Source: Buchnera aphidicola (Taiwanaphis decaspermi)
GTDB lineage: Bacteria; Pseudomonadota; Gammaproteobacteria; Enterobacterales; Enterobacteriaceae
Length of the DNA stretch: 64,000 nucleotides
Assembly (NCBI RefSeq): GCF_039405155.1
Contig: NZ_CP135049.1
Span: forward strand, 1 to 64,000
Direction: 5' to 3'
Shown: positions 38,408 to 48,295 of the stretch, piece by piece
How positions within the stretch are numbered: the first letter of the stretch is position 1
Layout of the letters: each line of letters opens with the position of its first letter
The notes under the pieces: generated by a model
Database searches by the model: none
The model's input: the letters and a program-made list of their open reading frames with translations, nothing else
Told to the model about the DNA's origin: nothing
Program-made: the position numbers and the translations under genes

Positions 38408-38899
38408 TTATTTTTTTATATTTTTGATAGCAAGTATTGTTAACATTAATTTGGTTATAGAAGATGTTTTTATAATTAATAAAAGTCTTGATAATGATTC
38501 ATTATATGTTGGTATAGATGATAATTTATTTATTTCTTGTTTTTTAAAAAATTTACCCTCAAAACAAGCACCTTTTATTTTTATTTTATTATTTTTTTTT
38601 ATAAAATTAGTTAAAATACGTGCTGCAGCTCCGGGGTGATCTAAAGAATAAGCAATTATAGTTGGACCAGATAAAATTTTTTGTAAACAAGAAAATTGTG
38701 TATTTTTTATTATTTTAGACAACAAAGTATTTTTTACTACTTTTATAAAAACTTTTTTTTTGTTAGATAACTTACGTATTTTTGTCATTTCGTTTGCAGT
38801 TATGTATGTTATATCTGCAATGACGGCTGAAGTTGCTAAATTAGATATTTTTGTAAATTTCTTAATGATATTTCTTTTTTCTTGAATTTTTAAAGGCAT
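38408..38899 (-). CDS. rplJ: 50S ribosomal protein L10
   Basis: Anchors L7/L12 to the ribosome. 163 aa (165 in E. coli). TSAVIADITYITANEMTKIR and IAYSLDHPGAAARILTNF are conserved. The 113-base gap before it is where E. coli has the L10 autoregulatory leader; I cannot recognise that structure here. Confidence 0.94.
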   Translation of the reverse strand: MPLKIQEKRNIIKKFTKISNLATSAVIADITYITANEMTKIRKLSNKKKVFIKVVKNTLLSKIIKNTQFSCLQKILSGPTIIAYSLDHPGAAARILTNFIKKNNKIKIKGACFEGKFFKKQEINKLSSIPTYNESLSRLLLIIKTSSITKLMLTILAIKNIKK

Positions 38900-39012
38900 T
38901 CTTACAATCCTTTTTTATTCTTTTTGCATTTTAATATAATTTTATATAAAATATAGTTCAAATATATTGAATATTTTTTTAATATTTAATAACGAAATTA
39001 TAAAATTTATTA

Positions 39013-39705
39013 TTAAATCAAATTGGTAATATTAAAAGACAATCCCATAGTACTGGACATACTAACCTTTTTAATATATATTCCTTTGGAATTGTTTGGT
39101 TTATTTTTTTTAATCACATCTATAAATTTATAAAAATTTTCTTTTATTTTAAAATTTTCAAAAGAAATTTTGCCAATTGTGGAATGAATAATACCATTTT
39201 TATCATTTTTATATTTAATTTGTCCAGATATAATATTATTAATTGTTTTATTAATATCATTAGTTATGGTACCAAATTTTACATTAGGCATTAAATTTCT
39301 TGGTCCTAAAATAGGAGCAAATTTAATTAATTTTTTTATATATTCTTTTGTAGTAATTAATGTATCAAAATCAAAATTTTTTTTTTGTATTTTTTTTGTA
39401 ATACTGTTAATACCAATAATGTGATCTTTTTTCATATATTTATACATTTTAACATCTGATTTTTGTGCGAAAACTGCTATTTTTGTTTTTTTATTTATGT
39501 TGTAAGGTAATATTATAATACCTTTTACATTTTGATCATTTTTTTTAGAGTCAATTCCTAAATTAATAGCAATATCAATACTTTCGTTAAATTTAACTAA
39601 AGACATTTTTTTTATGATGTCTATAACTTCTTCTAGATTATTATATCTTTTTTTTAGTGAACATTTTTTTTTTATTTTTTTTATTCTTTTTATTGTTTTC
39701 TTCAT
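39013..39705 (-). CDS. rplA: 50S ribosomal protein L1
   Basis: Forms the L1 stalk and in E. coli represses its own rplKA messenger. 230 aa (234 in E. coli). LGIDSKKNDQNVKGIIILPY and APILGPRNLMPNVKFGTIT are recognisable; the C-terminus SMSSTMGLSFNITNL matches. The rplK stop and this start abut (39706/39705). Confidence 0.94.
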   Translation of the reverse strand: MKKTIKRIKKIKKKCSLKKRYNNLEEVIDIIKKMSLVKFNESIDIAINLGIDSKKNDQNVKGIIILPYNINKKTKIAVFAQKSDVKMYKYMKKDHIIGINSITKKIQKKNFDFDTLITTKEYIKKLIKFAPILGPRNLMPNVKFGTITNDINKTINNIISGQIKYKNDKNGIIHSTIGKISFENFKIKENFYKFIDVIKKNKPNNSKGIYIKKVSMSSTMGLSFNITNLI

Positions 39706-40134
39706 TTAATCCTCTATCGATATTCCCATAGATTTAGCTGTTCCTTCAATTGATTTTATAATCATATTTATATCATCAGTATTCATGTCAGTTTTTTTGA
39801 TGTTTGCTATTTCCAATAATTTATTTTTTTTTATTTTTCCAACTATTTTTTCTTTGTTTTTTTTAGATCCAGATGTAACATTAGCTGCTTTTTTTAGTAG
39901 AATAGAAGCAGGAGGGGTTTTAGTAATAAATGTAAAAGTTTTATCAAAAAATACAGTAATTACTACAGGAATAGGTAAACCTTTTTCAATATTTTTTGTT
40001 TTTTCATTAAATTGTTTACAAAATTCCATAATATTTAATCCTTTTTGTCCTAAAGCTGGACCTATTGGAGGGCTGGGGTTTGCACTGCCAGCTTTTATTT
40101 GTAATTTAATATAAGATGTTATTTTTTTAGACAT
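39706..40134 (-). CDS. rplK: 50S ribosomal protein L11
   Basis: Part of the GTPase-associated centre. 142 aa, as in E. coli. [32 protein letters not shown] is the family signature (shown in part: [17 protein letters not shown]). C-terminal domain with [18 protein letters not shown] 40134; it abuts rplA. Confidence 0.96.
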   Translation of the reverse strand: MSKKITSYIKLQIKAGSANPSPPIGPALGQKGLNIMEFCKQFNEKTKNIEKGLPIPVVITVFFDKTFTFITKTPPASILLKKAANVTSGSKKNKEKIVGKIKKNKLLEIANIKKTDMNTDDINMIIKSIEGTAKSMGISIED

Positions 40135-40161
40135 TATTTAAATATTTCCTTTTTTAAATAT

Positions 40162-40698
40162 TTAATTTTTTTCTACATGAGAAAAATCTAATTCTACTGG
40201 AGTGGATCTTCCAAAGATAGATACTGATACTTTTAATCTGTTTTTTTCATAATCTATTTCTTCCACTATACCATTAAAATCTGAAAAAGGACCATGGTTA
40301 ACTCTCACCATTTCCCCTGGTTCAAACAATCTTTTTGGTCTAGGTTTATTGCCTATTTTTTTTAGTTTATTTAAAATAATATTTATTTCTTTTGTACTTA
40401 TAAATGATGGTTTATCTGATCTGCCTCCAACAAAGCCTAAAACTTTAGGAAGTTTTCTAATTGTGTGCCAAGTATAATTGTTCATTGTCATATTTATTAA
40501 AACATAACCTGGAAAAAATTTATATTTACTTTTTTTTCTTTGACCTTTTTTAATTTCTACCACTTCTTCTGAGGGAACTATTATATCACCAAAAAAAGAT
40601 TCTAATTTTTTTTGTTTAATATGTTCTTTAATAGATTTAACTACTTTATTTTCAAATCCAGAAAAAGCTTGTATAACATACCATTTCTTTTGTAACAT
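40162..40698 (-). CDS. nusG: NusG, transcription factor
   Basis: Binds RNA polymerase and couples it to Rho or ribosomes. 178 aa (181 in E. coli). NGN domain [17 protein letters not shown] and [12 protein letters not shown], then the KOW domain [25 protein letters not shown]. Two bases separate its ATG from the secE stop. Confidence 0.96.
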   Translation of the reverse strand: MLQKKWYVIQAFSGFENKVVKSIKEHIKQKKLESFFGDIIVPSEEVVEIKKGQRKKSKYKFFPGYVLINMTMNNYTWHTIRKLPKVLGFVGGRSDKPSFISTKEINIILNKLKKIGNKPRPKRLFEPGEMVRVNHGPFSDFNGIVEEIDYEKNRLKVSVSIFGRSTPVELDFSHVEKN

Positions 40699-40700
40699 AA

Positions 40701-41081
40701 TTATCCTCTGAACATAGTAATAGCAGATATCATTTTAAATGATATACTATCTAAAAACCATATTAACATTGATATAATAATTGTCACAATAAATATTGTA
40801 ATAGTTATTTTAATAGTTTCTTGTACAGATGGCCATATAATTTTTTTTATTTCTTTTCTACAATCATCAAAAACTTTCAAAATATTTTTTTTATATATAA
40901 AATTTAATGTTATTATGGTAGACAAAATGATTGTTAAAATTATTGATGTTATTTTAATAATTATTATTTTTTTGTAATAAATATTAGATATGGTTATTAT
41001 TGATAACAAAAATGAAAAAATTATTAATTTTAAAAAAAATATAGAATATTTTTTTAATTTTTTTTTTAAAATAAAATTCAT
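40701..41081 (-). CDS. secE: SecE, preprotein translocase subunit
   Basis: Clamps SecY in the protein-conducting channel. 126 aa (127 in E. coli). Three hydrophobic segments, about residues 15-33, 38-60 and 92-115, with the conserved cytoplasmic helix [18 protein letters not shown] before the last one. In E. coli tufB precedes secE; here the tRNA cluster leads directly into it. Confidence 0.9.
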   Translation of the reverse strand: MNFILKKKLKKYSIFFLKLIIFSFLLSIITISNIYYKKIIIIKITSIILTIILSTIITLNFIYKKNILKVFDDCRKEIKKIIWPSVQETIKITITIFIVTIIISMLIWFLDSISFKMISAITMFRG

Positions 41082-41189
41082 GAAATAAACCTTAATTTAC
41101 AAAAAAAAGATAATTATATTTAATAAAAAAGTTATTCATATGTTTTAATTTTATTATTTAAATTTTTAATAAATAACATTTTTTAATTT

Positions 41190-41261
41190 TGCTGATACCC
41201 AGATTTGAACTGGGGCTTAATCCTTACCGAGGATTTACTCTACCTGTTAAGTTATATCAGC
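41190..41261 (-). tRNA. tRNA-Thr (GGT)
   Basis: 72-base cloverleaf. Acceptor GCTGATA/TATCAGC, anticodon loop CTCGGTAAG region giving GGT, T arm CCCAGTTCAAATCTGGG, discriminator A, no encoded CCA. Corresponds to E. coli thrT, last of four clustered tRNAs. The D stem has a T-G wobble. Confidence 0.95.
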
Positions 41262-41273
41262 TTTATTTTTTAT

Positions 41274-41346
41274 AGCGGATAGTGGGAATTGAACCCACAT
41301 CATTAACTTGGAAGGCTAATATAATAAACCTTTATACTATATCCGC
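41274..41346 (-). tRNA. tRNA-Gly (TCC)
   Basis: 73 bases. Acceptor GCGGATA/TATCCGC, anticodon loop CTTCCAA giving TCC, T arm GTGGGTTCAATTCCCAC, discriminator T as in E. coli glyT. CCA not encoded. Confidence 0.95.
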
Positions 41347-41364
41347 TTTTTAATAATGTTATTT

Positions 41365-41446
41365 TGGTGGGAGAAGGATTCGAACCTTCGAAGTCTATGA
41401 CGGCAAATTTACAGTCTGCTCCCTTTAACCACTCGGGAATCCCACC
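41365..41446 (-). tRNA. tRNA-Tyr (GTA)
   Basis: 82 bases with the long variable arm of a class II tRNA. Acceptor GGTGGGA/ TCCCACC, anticodon loop CTGTAAA giving GTA, T arm GAAGGTTCGAATCCTTC, discriminator A. CCA not encoded. Matches E. coli tyrU. Confidence 0.96.
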
Positions 41447-41477
41447 ATATTTTTTTTTCATACATTATATATTATCA

Positions 41478-41550
<73 letters not shown>

Positions 41551-41566
41551 TTTATTTATTGTTTAT

Positions 41567-41595
41567 ATAATAATGATATATTTAATTTTATGCAA
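41567..41595 (-). promoter_or_regulatory. Sigma-70 promoter of the tRNA-secE-rpoBC unit
   Basis: On the minus strand TTGCAT (41595-41590), a 17-base spacer and TATTAT (41572-41567). Predicted start near 41560, ten bases before tRNA-Thr. Match 4/6 and 5/6 at ideal spacing. No other comparable promoter is visible before secE. Confidence 0.6.
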
Positions 41596-41954
41596 TAAAA
41601 AGTTTTATATATATTGTTTATAAAAACATTAACAAAAATTATATATGTTTTGTTAAAAAATTTCAACATTATATCAAAATATTAATTTTTTTTTTTTACA
41701 AAATTAAATTAAAAAAAATGTGTACTCTTCAATAAAATATTAATATATTAAATTTATTAAAAAAAATAAAAATTTAAAAAAATATTTAATTTTTCTATTA
41801 TATATATATTATATAAATAAATTAAATATATTTAATAATTAAATTATTATAAATTTTTTTTTATTTATTATTTATAATTTATGTATAAAAATAATAAAAA
41901 AATAAAATATAAAAATATTTAGAATATTAATAAAAATTATTAATTGGAGTAATA
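41596..41954. other. AT-rich intergenic region before metF
   Basis: Together with the promoter just left of it, about 400 bases without a gene. Many A and T runs, no open frame of note and no RNA fold. In E. coli murB and birA adjoin the tRNA cluster, and some Buchnera strains carry arginine genes near metF (recalled, not checked); no remnant is recognisable. Confidence 0.45.
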
Positions 41955-42845
41955 ATGAAGTTTTCTTATTTACATTTAAAAGAAATAATAAATAAAAATT
42001 TATCGTCAATAAAAAATAAAATTAATATATCTTTTGAATTTTTTCCTACTAAAAACAAAAAAAAAAAAAAAATATTATATGAATCTATTAATGTACTAAA
42101 ATATTTTAAACCTAAATTTTTATCTGTAACGTATGGGGCTAATAGTGGTGAGAAAGATTTAACATTTGAAACAGTAACAAGAATAAAAAAAAAAACTAAA
42201 TTAAATGTTGCACCTCATATTACATGTATAGATTTAAAAAAACATGAAATAATAAATCTTTTGCAAAAATATTGGAAAAATGGAATAAAAAATATTATTG
42301 CTTTACGAGGTGATCTACCTGCTAAAAAAAATAATAATTCAATCATGTATGCTGTAGATTTAGTTAAAATAATAAAAGAAACAGCTGATTTTGACATTTC
42401 TGTTGCTGCTTACCCAGAAGTTCACCCTCAAGCAAAAAATAAAAATTTTGATTTGATTAATTTAAAAAAAAAAATAGATGCTGGAGCAAATAGAGCCATT
42501 ACTCAATTTTTTTTTGATATAAAATCTTTTTTAAAATTTAGAGATAATTGTGTTTCTAACAATATAAATGTTGATATTATTCCTGGAATTTTACCTATAT
42601 ATAATTTTCAACAAGTAAAAAAATTTTCTAATATAACAAACGTTAAAATACCTAGTTGGATTTACAAAATTTTTAATAAATTAGATGAAAATGATAAATT
42701 TAGTTATGACATATTAAGTTCATATATAATCATTGATATGATTAAAATTCTTTCTTATGAAGGTGTTAAACATTTTCATTTTTATACTCTTAATAAACAT
42801 AAAGTAATAAGTGTTATTTGTAAAAATTTTATAAACAAATATTAA
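41955..42845 (+). CDS. metF: MetF, 5,10-methylenetetrahydrofolate reductase
   Basis: Makes 5-methyltetrahydrofolate for MetE (25008). 296 aa, as in E. coli. ISFEFFPTKNKK near residue 27, PKFLSVTYGANSGEKD, RGDLPA, DISVAAYPEVHPQAK, GANRAITQFFFD and the C-terminal GVKHFHFYTLNK are all present. ATG 41955 behind GGAG. A run of 16 A (42057-42072) lies in frame at residues 35-40, replacing a variable charged loop; it is the longest homopolymer I noticed inside a gene. Confidence 0.96.
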   Translation: MKFSYLHLKEIINKNLSSIKNKINISFEFFPTKNKKKKKILYESINVLKYFKPKFLSVTYGANSGEKDLTFETVTRIKKKTKLNVAPHITCIDLKKHEIINLLQKYWKNGIKNIIALRGDLPAKKNNNSIMYAVDLVKIIKETADFDISVAAYPEVHPQAKNKNFDLINLKKKIDAGANRAITQFFFDIKSFLKFRDNCVSNNINVDIIPGILPIYNFQQVKKFSNITNVKIPSWIYKIFNKLDENDKFSYDILSSYIIIDMIKILSYEGVKHFHFYTLNKHKVISVICKNFINKY

Positions 42846-43007
42846 AAATAATTATTTTTAATATTTATTGCTTATTTTAAATATTATTTAAATAATAAAT
42901 CATTATATAATAATTAAATTATTAATTAAGAAAAAAATAATATTTAATTAAAATAAATACTTTTTTAAATAATGAAATTACATTTTATATAACTCATATA
43001 AATTAAT

Positions 43008-43037
43008 TACAAAGCTTCTTATTAAAGAAGCTTTGTA
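43008..43037. terminator. Inverted repeat between metF and rpoD
   Basis: Perfect 13-bp repeat TACAAAGCTTCTT / AAGAAGCTTTGTA around ATTA. It lies in the convergent gap, 25 bases from the rpoD stop, so it could end transcription from both sides, though no clean T run follows on either strand. Confidence 0.5.
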
Positions 43038-43061
43038 TAATTAATTTAAGATATATGTTAT

Positions 43062-44906
43062 TCAATCATCTAAAAAACTTCTCAATATTTCAGATCTACT
43101 AGGATGTCTTAATTTTCTTAAAGCTTTTGCTTCTATTTGACGAATACGTTCTCTAGTAACATCAAATTGTTTACCTACTTCTTCTAGAGTATGATCAGTA
43201 TTCATGTCAATACCAAATCTCATTTTTAGCACTTTGGCTTCTCTAGGTGTTAAACCAGATAAAATATTATGTGTTGCTGTTCTCAAACTATCATTTGTAG
43301 CTGATTCTAATGGTAATTCTAATGTAGTATCTTCTATGAAATCTCCTAAATGAGAATCTTCATCATCTCCAACAGGTGTTTCCATAGATATTGGTTCTTT
43401 AGCTATTTTAAGTACCTTTCTGATTTTGTCTTCAGGTATTAACATTTTTTCTGAAAGTTCCTCTGGAGTTGGTTCTCTTCCAATTTCTTGTAGAATTTTT
43501 CTTGAAATACGATTTAATTTGTTGATTGTTTCTATCATATGAACAGGTATTCTAATAGTTCTAGCTTGATCTGCAATAGATCTAGTAATAGCTTGTCTAA
43601 TCCACCAAGTTGCATAAGTAGAAAATTTGTAACCTCTTCTATATTCAAATTTATCTACTGCTTTCATCAATCCAATATTACCTTCTTGTATTAAATCTAA
43701 AAATTGCAAACCTCTATTGGTATATTTTTTTGCTATAGATATTACTAATCTTAAATTTGCTTCAACCATTTCTTTTTTTGCTTTTTTGGCTTTTACTTCT
43801 CCTATATACATATTTTTATTTATTTTTTTTATTTCTTTAATGCTTAAACCAGTTTTTTCTTCTAGCTTTAATAATTTATTTATACTTAAATTTATTTTTT
43901 TGATTTTATCTGTATTTTTTGCACTTATTTTGTTAATTTTTTTATTAATTTCAAACCATTTTCCAAAATTTTTTTTAAAAAATACTTTGTAAAATTCTTT
44001 TTTTGATATATTAAATTTTTTTATACATATATCAATAATTTTTTTTTCTTCTTTTCTAATTTTTTTAATTAATATACGTATATAATTTGATAAATATTCA
44101 AATTGTTTAGGTGCTAATCTAAATTGCTTAAATATTACTGATAAATTTTTTATTTCATTTAAAGATTTTTTATGTTTTTTTTTTCTTAATTTTATTGTTT
44201 TTATGGTTATTTTATGTTGTTGTTTCAGCTCAAAAAACTTTTTTTTTGCTAATTCAGGATCTATTATGTGTTCATCGTCATCATTTTCTGTTATTTCCTT
44301 GCATATTTTTTTTTCTTTTTTTTCTTTTATATTTTTATACAAATTTATATTTTGTGTATTATTTTTAAATGTAGAAATATTTTTTATTTCATCAACATCT
44401 ACAAAACCTGTAATTAATTCTGACAATCTAATATCTCCAGATTCAACACGGTTATATTGATTTAACAAATATGTAATAGATTTAGGAAATTGCGCTATAG
44501 AAGATTTAACTTTATTCATACCATCTTCTATTCTTTTAGCAATATCTATTTCTCCTTCTCTAGTCAACAATTCTACAGAACCCATTTCTCTCATGTACAT
44601 TCTTACTGGATCAGTTGTTCTACCTATTTCTGATTCTACATTTGAAAATATTTGTATATTATCTTCATTTAAATGTTCATTTGAAACAATAGTATCATTT
44701 ATATTTAAAACTAATTCATCTTTATTTGGTAATTCTTCAATAATTTTTACGCCCATATCTTTAACCATTTGAATAACATCTTTAATTTTATGAGAATTAA
44801 TAATTTTATCGGGAAGATAATCATTTATTTCAGCATAAGTTAAATAACCTTTTTTTTGTCCATTTTTTACAAGTTTTTTTAATTGTGATTTAAATTGATT
44901 TTCCAT
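43062..44906 (-). CDS. rpoD: RNA polymerase sigma factor RpoD (sigma-70)
   Basis: Primary sigma factor. 614 aa (613 in E. coli). Region 1.1 at the N-terminus ([17 protein letters not shown]), region 1.2 [21 protein letters not shown], a diverged lysine-rich non-conserved region (about 190-375), regions 2-3 with [20 protein letters not shown] and [20 protein letters not shown], and region 4 with [20 protein letters not shown]. Third gene of rpsU-dnaG-rpoD. Confidence 0.97.
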   Translation of the reverse strand: MENQFKSQLKKLVKNGQKKGYLTYAEINDYLPDKIINSHKIKDVIQMVKDMGVKIIEELPNKDELVLNINDTIVSNEHLNEDNIQIFSNVESEIGRTTDPVRMYMREMGSVELLTREGEIDIAKRIEDGMNKVKSSIAQFPKSITYLLNQYNRVESGDIRLSELITGFVDVDEIKNISTFKNNTQNINLYKNIKEKKEKKICKEITENDDDEHIIDPELAKKKFFELKQQHKITIKTIKLRKKKHKKSLNEIKNLSVIFKQFRLAPKQFEYLSNYIRILIKKIRKEEKKIIDICIKKFNISKKEFYKVFFKKNFGKWFEINKKINKISAKNTDKIKKINLSINKLLKLEEKTGLSIKEIKKINKNMYIGEVKAKKAKKEMVEANLRLVISIAKKYTNRGLQFLDLIQEGNIGLMKAVDKFEYRRGYKFSTYATWWIRQAITRSIADQARTIRIPVHMIETINKLNRISRKILQEIGREPTPEELSEKMLIPEDKIRKVLKIAKEPISMETPVGDDEDSHLGDFIEDTTLELPLESATNDSLRTATHNILSGLTPREAKVLKMRFGIDMNTDHTLEEVGKQFDVTRERIRQIEAKALRKLRHPSRSEILRSFLDD

Positions 44907-44990
44907 AAAATAATATCCAAATGTATTGTTTATTAAATTTATTTTTTAAATTATTGGTATATATTTTAACATTAAAGTAACAAATTATAT

Positions 44991-46718
44991 TTATATTATA
45001 AATAATTTTTTATTTAACAACCAAAGTTTTTGTTTTTCTTTTTTTTTTAAAACTCTATATTTTCCTATATTTATTAAATAATTTATTTTTTGTTCTAATT
45101 GAATATTATGAAGATTCTTTATTAAATCAATAAACATTTTCTTTATTTGATTTTTTTTTATCATATTATCCCATATTGCTAATTTTTTAATTATAAAATA
45201 TAAATTATTTTTTCTATATAATTCAACCAATTGTGCTGTGTTCATATTTGGTTTTTTAAAACAAGTATTTAATAAATCTACAAAAATAGATATACCTGAC
45301 AATTTAATTTTTTTAATATTATCTACTGATTCTATAAATTTTGATAAAAAAGGATTTTGAATTAACAAACTTATTAAAATACGCATTTTAGTAACTTTTA
45401 TTTTTTGTATTTTTAAATTTTTTTTGTTTTTTATTAAAACAATTTTTAATTGTTTAATATCTGGGATTCCTACTTTATTAGCTAATTTTTTTAACAAAAA
45501 AATTTTTGTTATTTTACCAGGTATATTTTTTATAAAAGACAAAATAATTTTAGTAAAAATAGTCTTTTCATGTATTGAACTAAAACGCGTTTTCTGTGAT
45601 GTTTTATAAAATAAAAAATCATATAATGATATAGCATTCATTATTCTGTATTCAAATTTTTTTTTTCCCTCTTTTCTAACTAAACTATCAGGATCTTCTT
45701 GTTTAGGTAAAAACATAAAACTTATATTTCTACCATCTTTTATATGGAATATTGTTTTTTTTAATGCTTCCCATGAAGCTTTTTTTCCTGCTAAATCTCC
45801 ATCGTAACAATAAATTACGTGATTAGTATATTTAAAGATTAATTCAATTTGATATTTAGTAATATTTGTACCTAATGAAGAAACAACATAATTTATATTA
45901 AATTGATTAAGTGTTATTACATCTATATAACCTTCTACTAATATAATCTTTTTATATTTATTTTTTTTTATTTTATTTAATCCATATAATATTTTTTTTT
46001 TTTTAAATACAAAATGTTCAGGAGAATTAATATATTTAATTGCATATGTAAATATTGATCTACCACCAAAACCTATTGTTTTGTTAAATTCATCTTTAAT
46101 AGGGAAAATAATTCTATTTTTAAAAAAATCATATTTGTTATTTTTTACATCGATATAAATTAATCCAGATTTTATTAAAATATTTTTATATTTTTTTTTA
46201 TAATAAAATTTTTTTAGAATTTTATTTTCAGAATTTGCAAAACCTATTTCAAATGATTCTATTGTTTTACGATTAATACCTCTATTATTCAAATAATTAT
46301 GAATATATTTATTATTAGACTCTTTTAATTGTTTTTGATAAAATTTTGATATTTTTTGTAATATTTTGTAATGTTTTTGTTGTGCATTTTTTTCTTTTTT
46401 GTAAGAATAGTCATAAGTTCCATATTTGTTTTCTAAACCACAAATAATTGATAATTTTTTAATACTATCTATAAAACTTATTTTTTCATAATTCATTAAA
46501 AAATCAATTACATTTCCATGTGAACCACAACCGAAACAATAATAAAATTGTTTTTCTTCATTAACTGTAAAAGAAGGAGTTTTTTCTTCATGGAAAGGAC
46601 ATATTGATTTATAATTTTTTCCTATTTTTTTTAAGTTAACGTAATTATTTATAATATCAATTATATTATTTTGAATAACAATATTGTTAATAAACTCGTT
46701 TGGTATTTTTCTTAACAT
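44991..46718 (-). CDS. dnaG: DnaG primase
   Basis: Makes RNA primers at the fork. 575 aa (581 in E. coli). N-terminal zinc ribbon CPFHEEKTPSFTVNEEKQ then YYCFGCG; TOPRIM motifs LVEGYIDVITLNQ and YCYDGDLAGKKASWEAL; the C-terminal DnaB-interaction domain is recognisable only by position. ATG 46718 lies 29 bases after rpsU. Confidence 0.95.
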   Translation of the reverse strand: MLRKIPNEFINNIVIQNNIIDIINNYVNLKKIGKNYKSICPFHEEKTPSFTVNEEKQFYYCFGCGSHGNVIDFLMNYEKISFIDSIKKLSIICGLENKYGTYDYSYKKEKNAQQKHYKILQKISKFYQKQLKESNNKYIHNYLNNRGINRKTIESFEIGFANSENKILKKFYYKKKYKNILIKSGLIYIDVKNNKYDFFKNRIIFPIKDEFNKTIGFGGRSIFTYAIKYINSPEHFVFKKKKILYGLNKIKKNKYKKIILVEGYIDVITLNQFNINYVVSSLGTNITKYQIELIFKYTNHVIYCYDGDLAGKKASWEALKKTIFHIKDGRNISFMFLPKQEDPDSLVRKEGKKKFEYRIMNAISLYDFLFYKTSQKTRFSSIHEKTIFTKIILSFIKNIPGKITKIFLLKKLANKVGIPDIKQLKIVLIKNKKNLKIQKIKVTKMRILISLLIQNPFLSKFIESVDNIKKIKLSGISIFVDLLNTCFKKPNMNTAQLVELYRKNNLYFIIKKLAIWDNMIKKNQIKKMFIDLIKNLHNIQLEQKINYLINIGKYRVLKKKEKQKLWLLNKKLFII

Positions 46719-46747
46719 AAAATATTTTTATTTAATATTTTTTAATA

Positions 46748-46963
46748 TTAGTACAGACGAGTTCTTTTAGAGTTTTCTCTAAATAATTTCTTAGATAATC
46801 TTTTTATAGCTGACGCTTTAGCTCTCTTCCTTTCTGTAGTAGGTTTTTCATAAAATTCTCTTCTTCTTATTTCAGCTAATATACCAGCTTTTTCACAAGA
46901 ACGCTTAAATCTACGTAATGCTACATCAAACGGCTCATTCTCTCTAACTTTAATAATAGGCAT
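46748..46963 (-). CDS. rpsU: 30S ribosomal protein S21
   Basis: Small basic ribosomal protein. 71 aa, as in E. coli: [20 protein letters not shown] and the C-terminal [10 protein letters not shown]. First gene of the macromolecular-synthesis operon. Divergent from tsaD across 141 bases. Confidence 0.97.
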   Translation of the reverse strand: MPIIKVRENEPFDVALRRFKRSCEKAGILAEIRRREFYEKPTTERKRAKASAIKRLSKKLFRENSKRTRLY

Positions 46964-47104
46964 ATGAATAATCTTATTTTGTTAAATATAAAAATATTAT
47001 ACTAAAAAAAATAACATTTATAAATACTATTTTTAAATATAGGTTAAATATTAGTATATAATTCATACATATAATTTTCTATTAAAAAATTAGGTATATA
47101 AATT

Positions 47105-48127
47105 TTGATAATATTAGGCATAGAAACATCTTGTGATGATACAAGTGTTGCTTTATATAAAGAAAAAAAAGGCATTATTTGTCAAGAATCATATAATCAA
47201 AGTTACATTCATAAAAAATATAAAGGTATAGTACCAAATTTAGCTTCTAAATATCATTTATTAAAAATAATTCCTTTGATAAAATATTTATTAAAAAAAT
47301 CTAAAATATTAATTTCTAAAATAAATGCTATAGCTTATACAGCTGGGCCTGGATTAATTGGTTCTTTGTTAATAGGTTCCAGTGTAGCCAATGCTTTAGC
47401 ACTATCTTTAAATATACCTGTTATCCCTATAAATCATATGGAAGGACATATTTTTTCTCCTTTTTTAAATAAAAAAAATCATTTAACTTATCCTTTTATA
47501 TCTTTATTAGTATCAGGAAAACATACTAATTTAGTATTGATAAAAAAATTTAATAAATATAAAATATTAGGAAAATCATTAGATGATGCTGCAGGTGAAG
47601 TATTTGATAAAATTGCTACATTATTGGAAATACCATACCCAGGAGCTAAAAAGTTATCAATGTTAGCTAAAAAAAAATTAAATAACAAATTTGTTTTTCC
47701 TCAACCCATGTTAAATAAACCAGGTTTAAATTTTAGTTTTTCTGGACTTAAAACACATGTTACTAATGTTATTAAAAAAAATGAAAATAGTGATCAAATT
47801 AAAGCTAATATAGCTTTTGCATTTGAACATGCAATTGTTAATACTTTAACCATAAAATGCAAAAGAGCAATAGAGTCTACAGGAGTAACTAATCTATTAA
47901 TTTCTGGAGGTTTTAGTAAAAATTTGTATTTAAGAAAAAAAATTAATCATATGATGAAATATTTTCCTAATTCTAAGATATATTATCCAGATTATGATTT
48001 ATGTACTGATAACGGTTCTATGATAGCTTACGTTGGTTTTTTAAGATTTAAAATAGGAAAATATACTGTTCCTAATAATATTTTAGTTTTTCCTAAATTA
48101 TCTATTGAAAAATGTGATCTAATTTAA
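47105..48127 (+). CDS. tsaD: TsaD, tRNA threonylcarbamoyladenosine synthase subunit
   Basis: Catalytic subunit of t6A37 modification. 340 aa (337 in E. coli). ILGIETSCDDTSVALYKEKK at the start, the metal-binding HMEGH, YTAGPGLIGSLLIG, SGKHTNL, DDAAGEVFDK and CTDNGSMIAYVG. Starts with TTG at 47105, with AGGT about 10 bases before it; no ATG fits. Sits opposite rpsU as in E. coli. Confidence 0.95.
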   Translation: MIILGIETSCDDTSVALYKEKKGIICQESYNQSYIHKKYKGIVPNLASKYHLLKIIPLIKYLLKKSKILISKINAIAYTAGPGLIGSLLIGSSVANALALSLNIPVIPINHMEGHIFSPFLNKKNHLTYPFISLLVSGKHTNLVLIKKFNKYKILGKSLDDAAGEVFDKIATLLEIPYPGAKKLSMLAKKKLNNKFVFPQPMLNKPGLNFSFSGLKTHVTNVIKKNENSDQIKANIAFAFEHAIVNTLTIKCKRAIESTGVTNLLISGGFSKNLYLRKKINHMMKYFPNSKIYYPDYDLCTDNGSMIAYVGFLRFKIGKYTVPNNILVFPKLSIEKCDLI

Positions 48128-48295
48128 ATAAAAAATTTTATTAAATATTATTTTTGTTTTTGTTTTTATATGATAATTTAAAAGAATATAAATAATAATT
48201 TATTTTTTTATTAAATTATAAAATTAACATAGTTTTACTAAAGTTATGTCGAACAAATATTTTATAAAAAAAATATAAGGTTTTAAAAATATATA

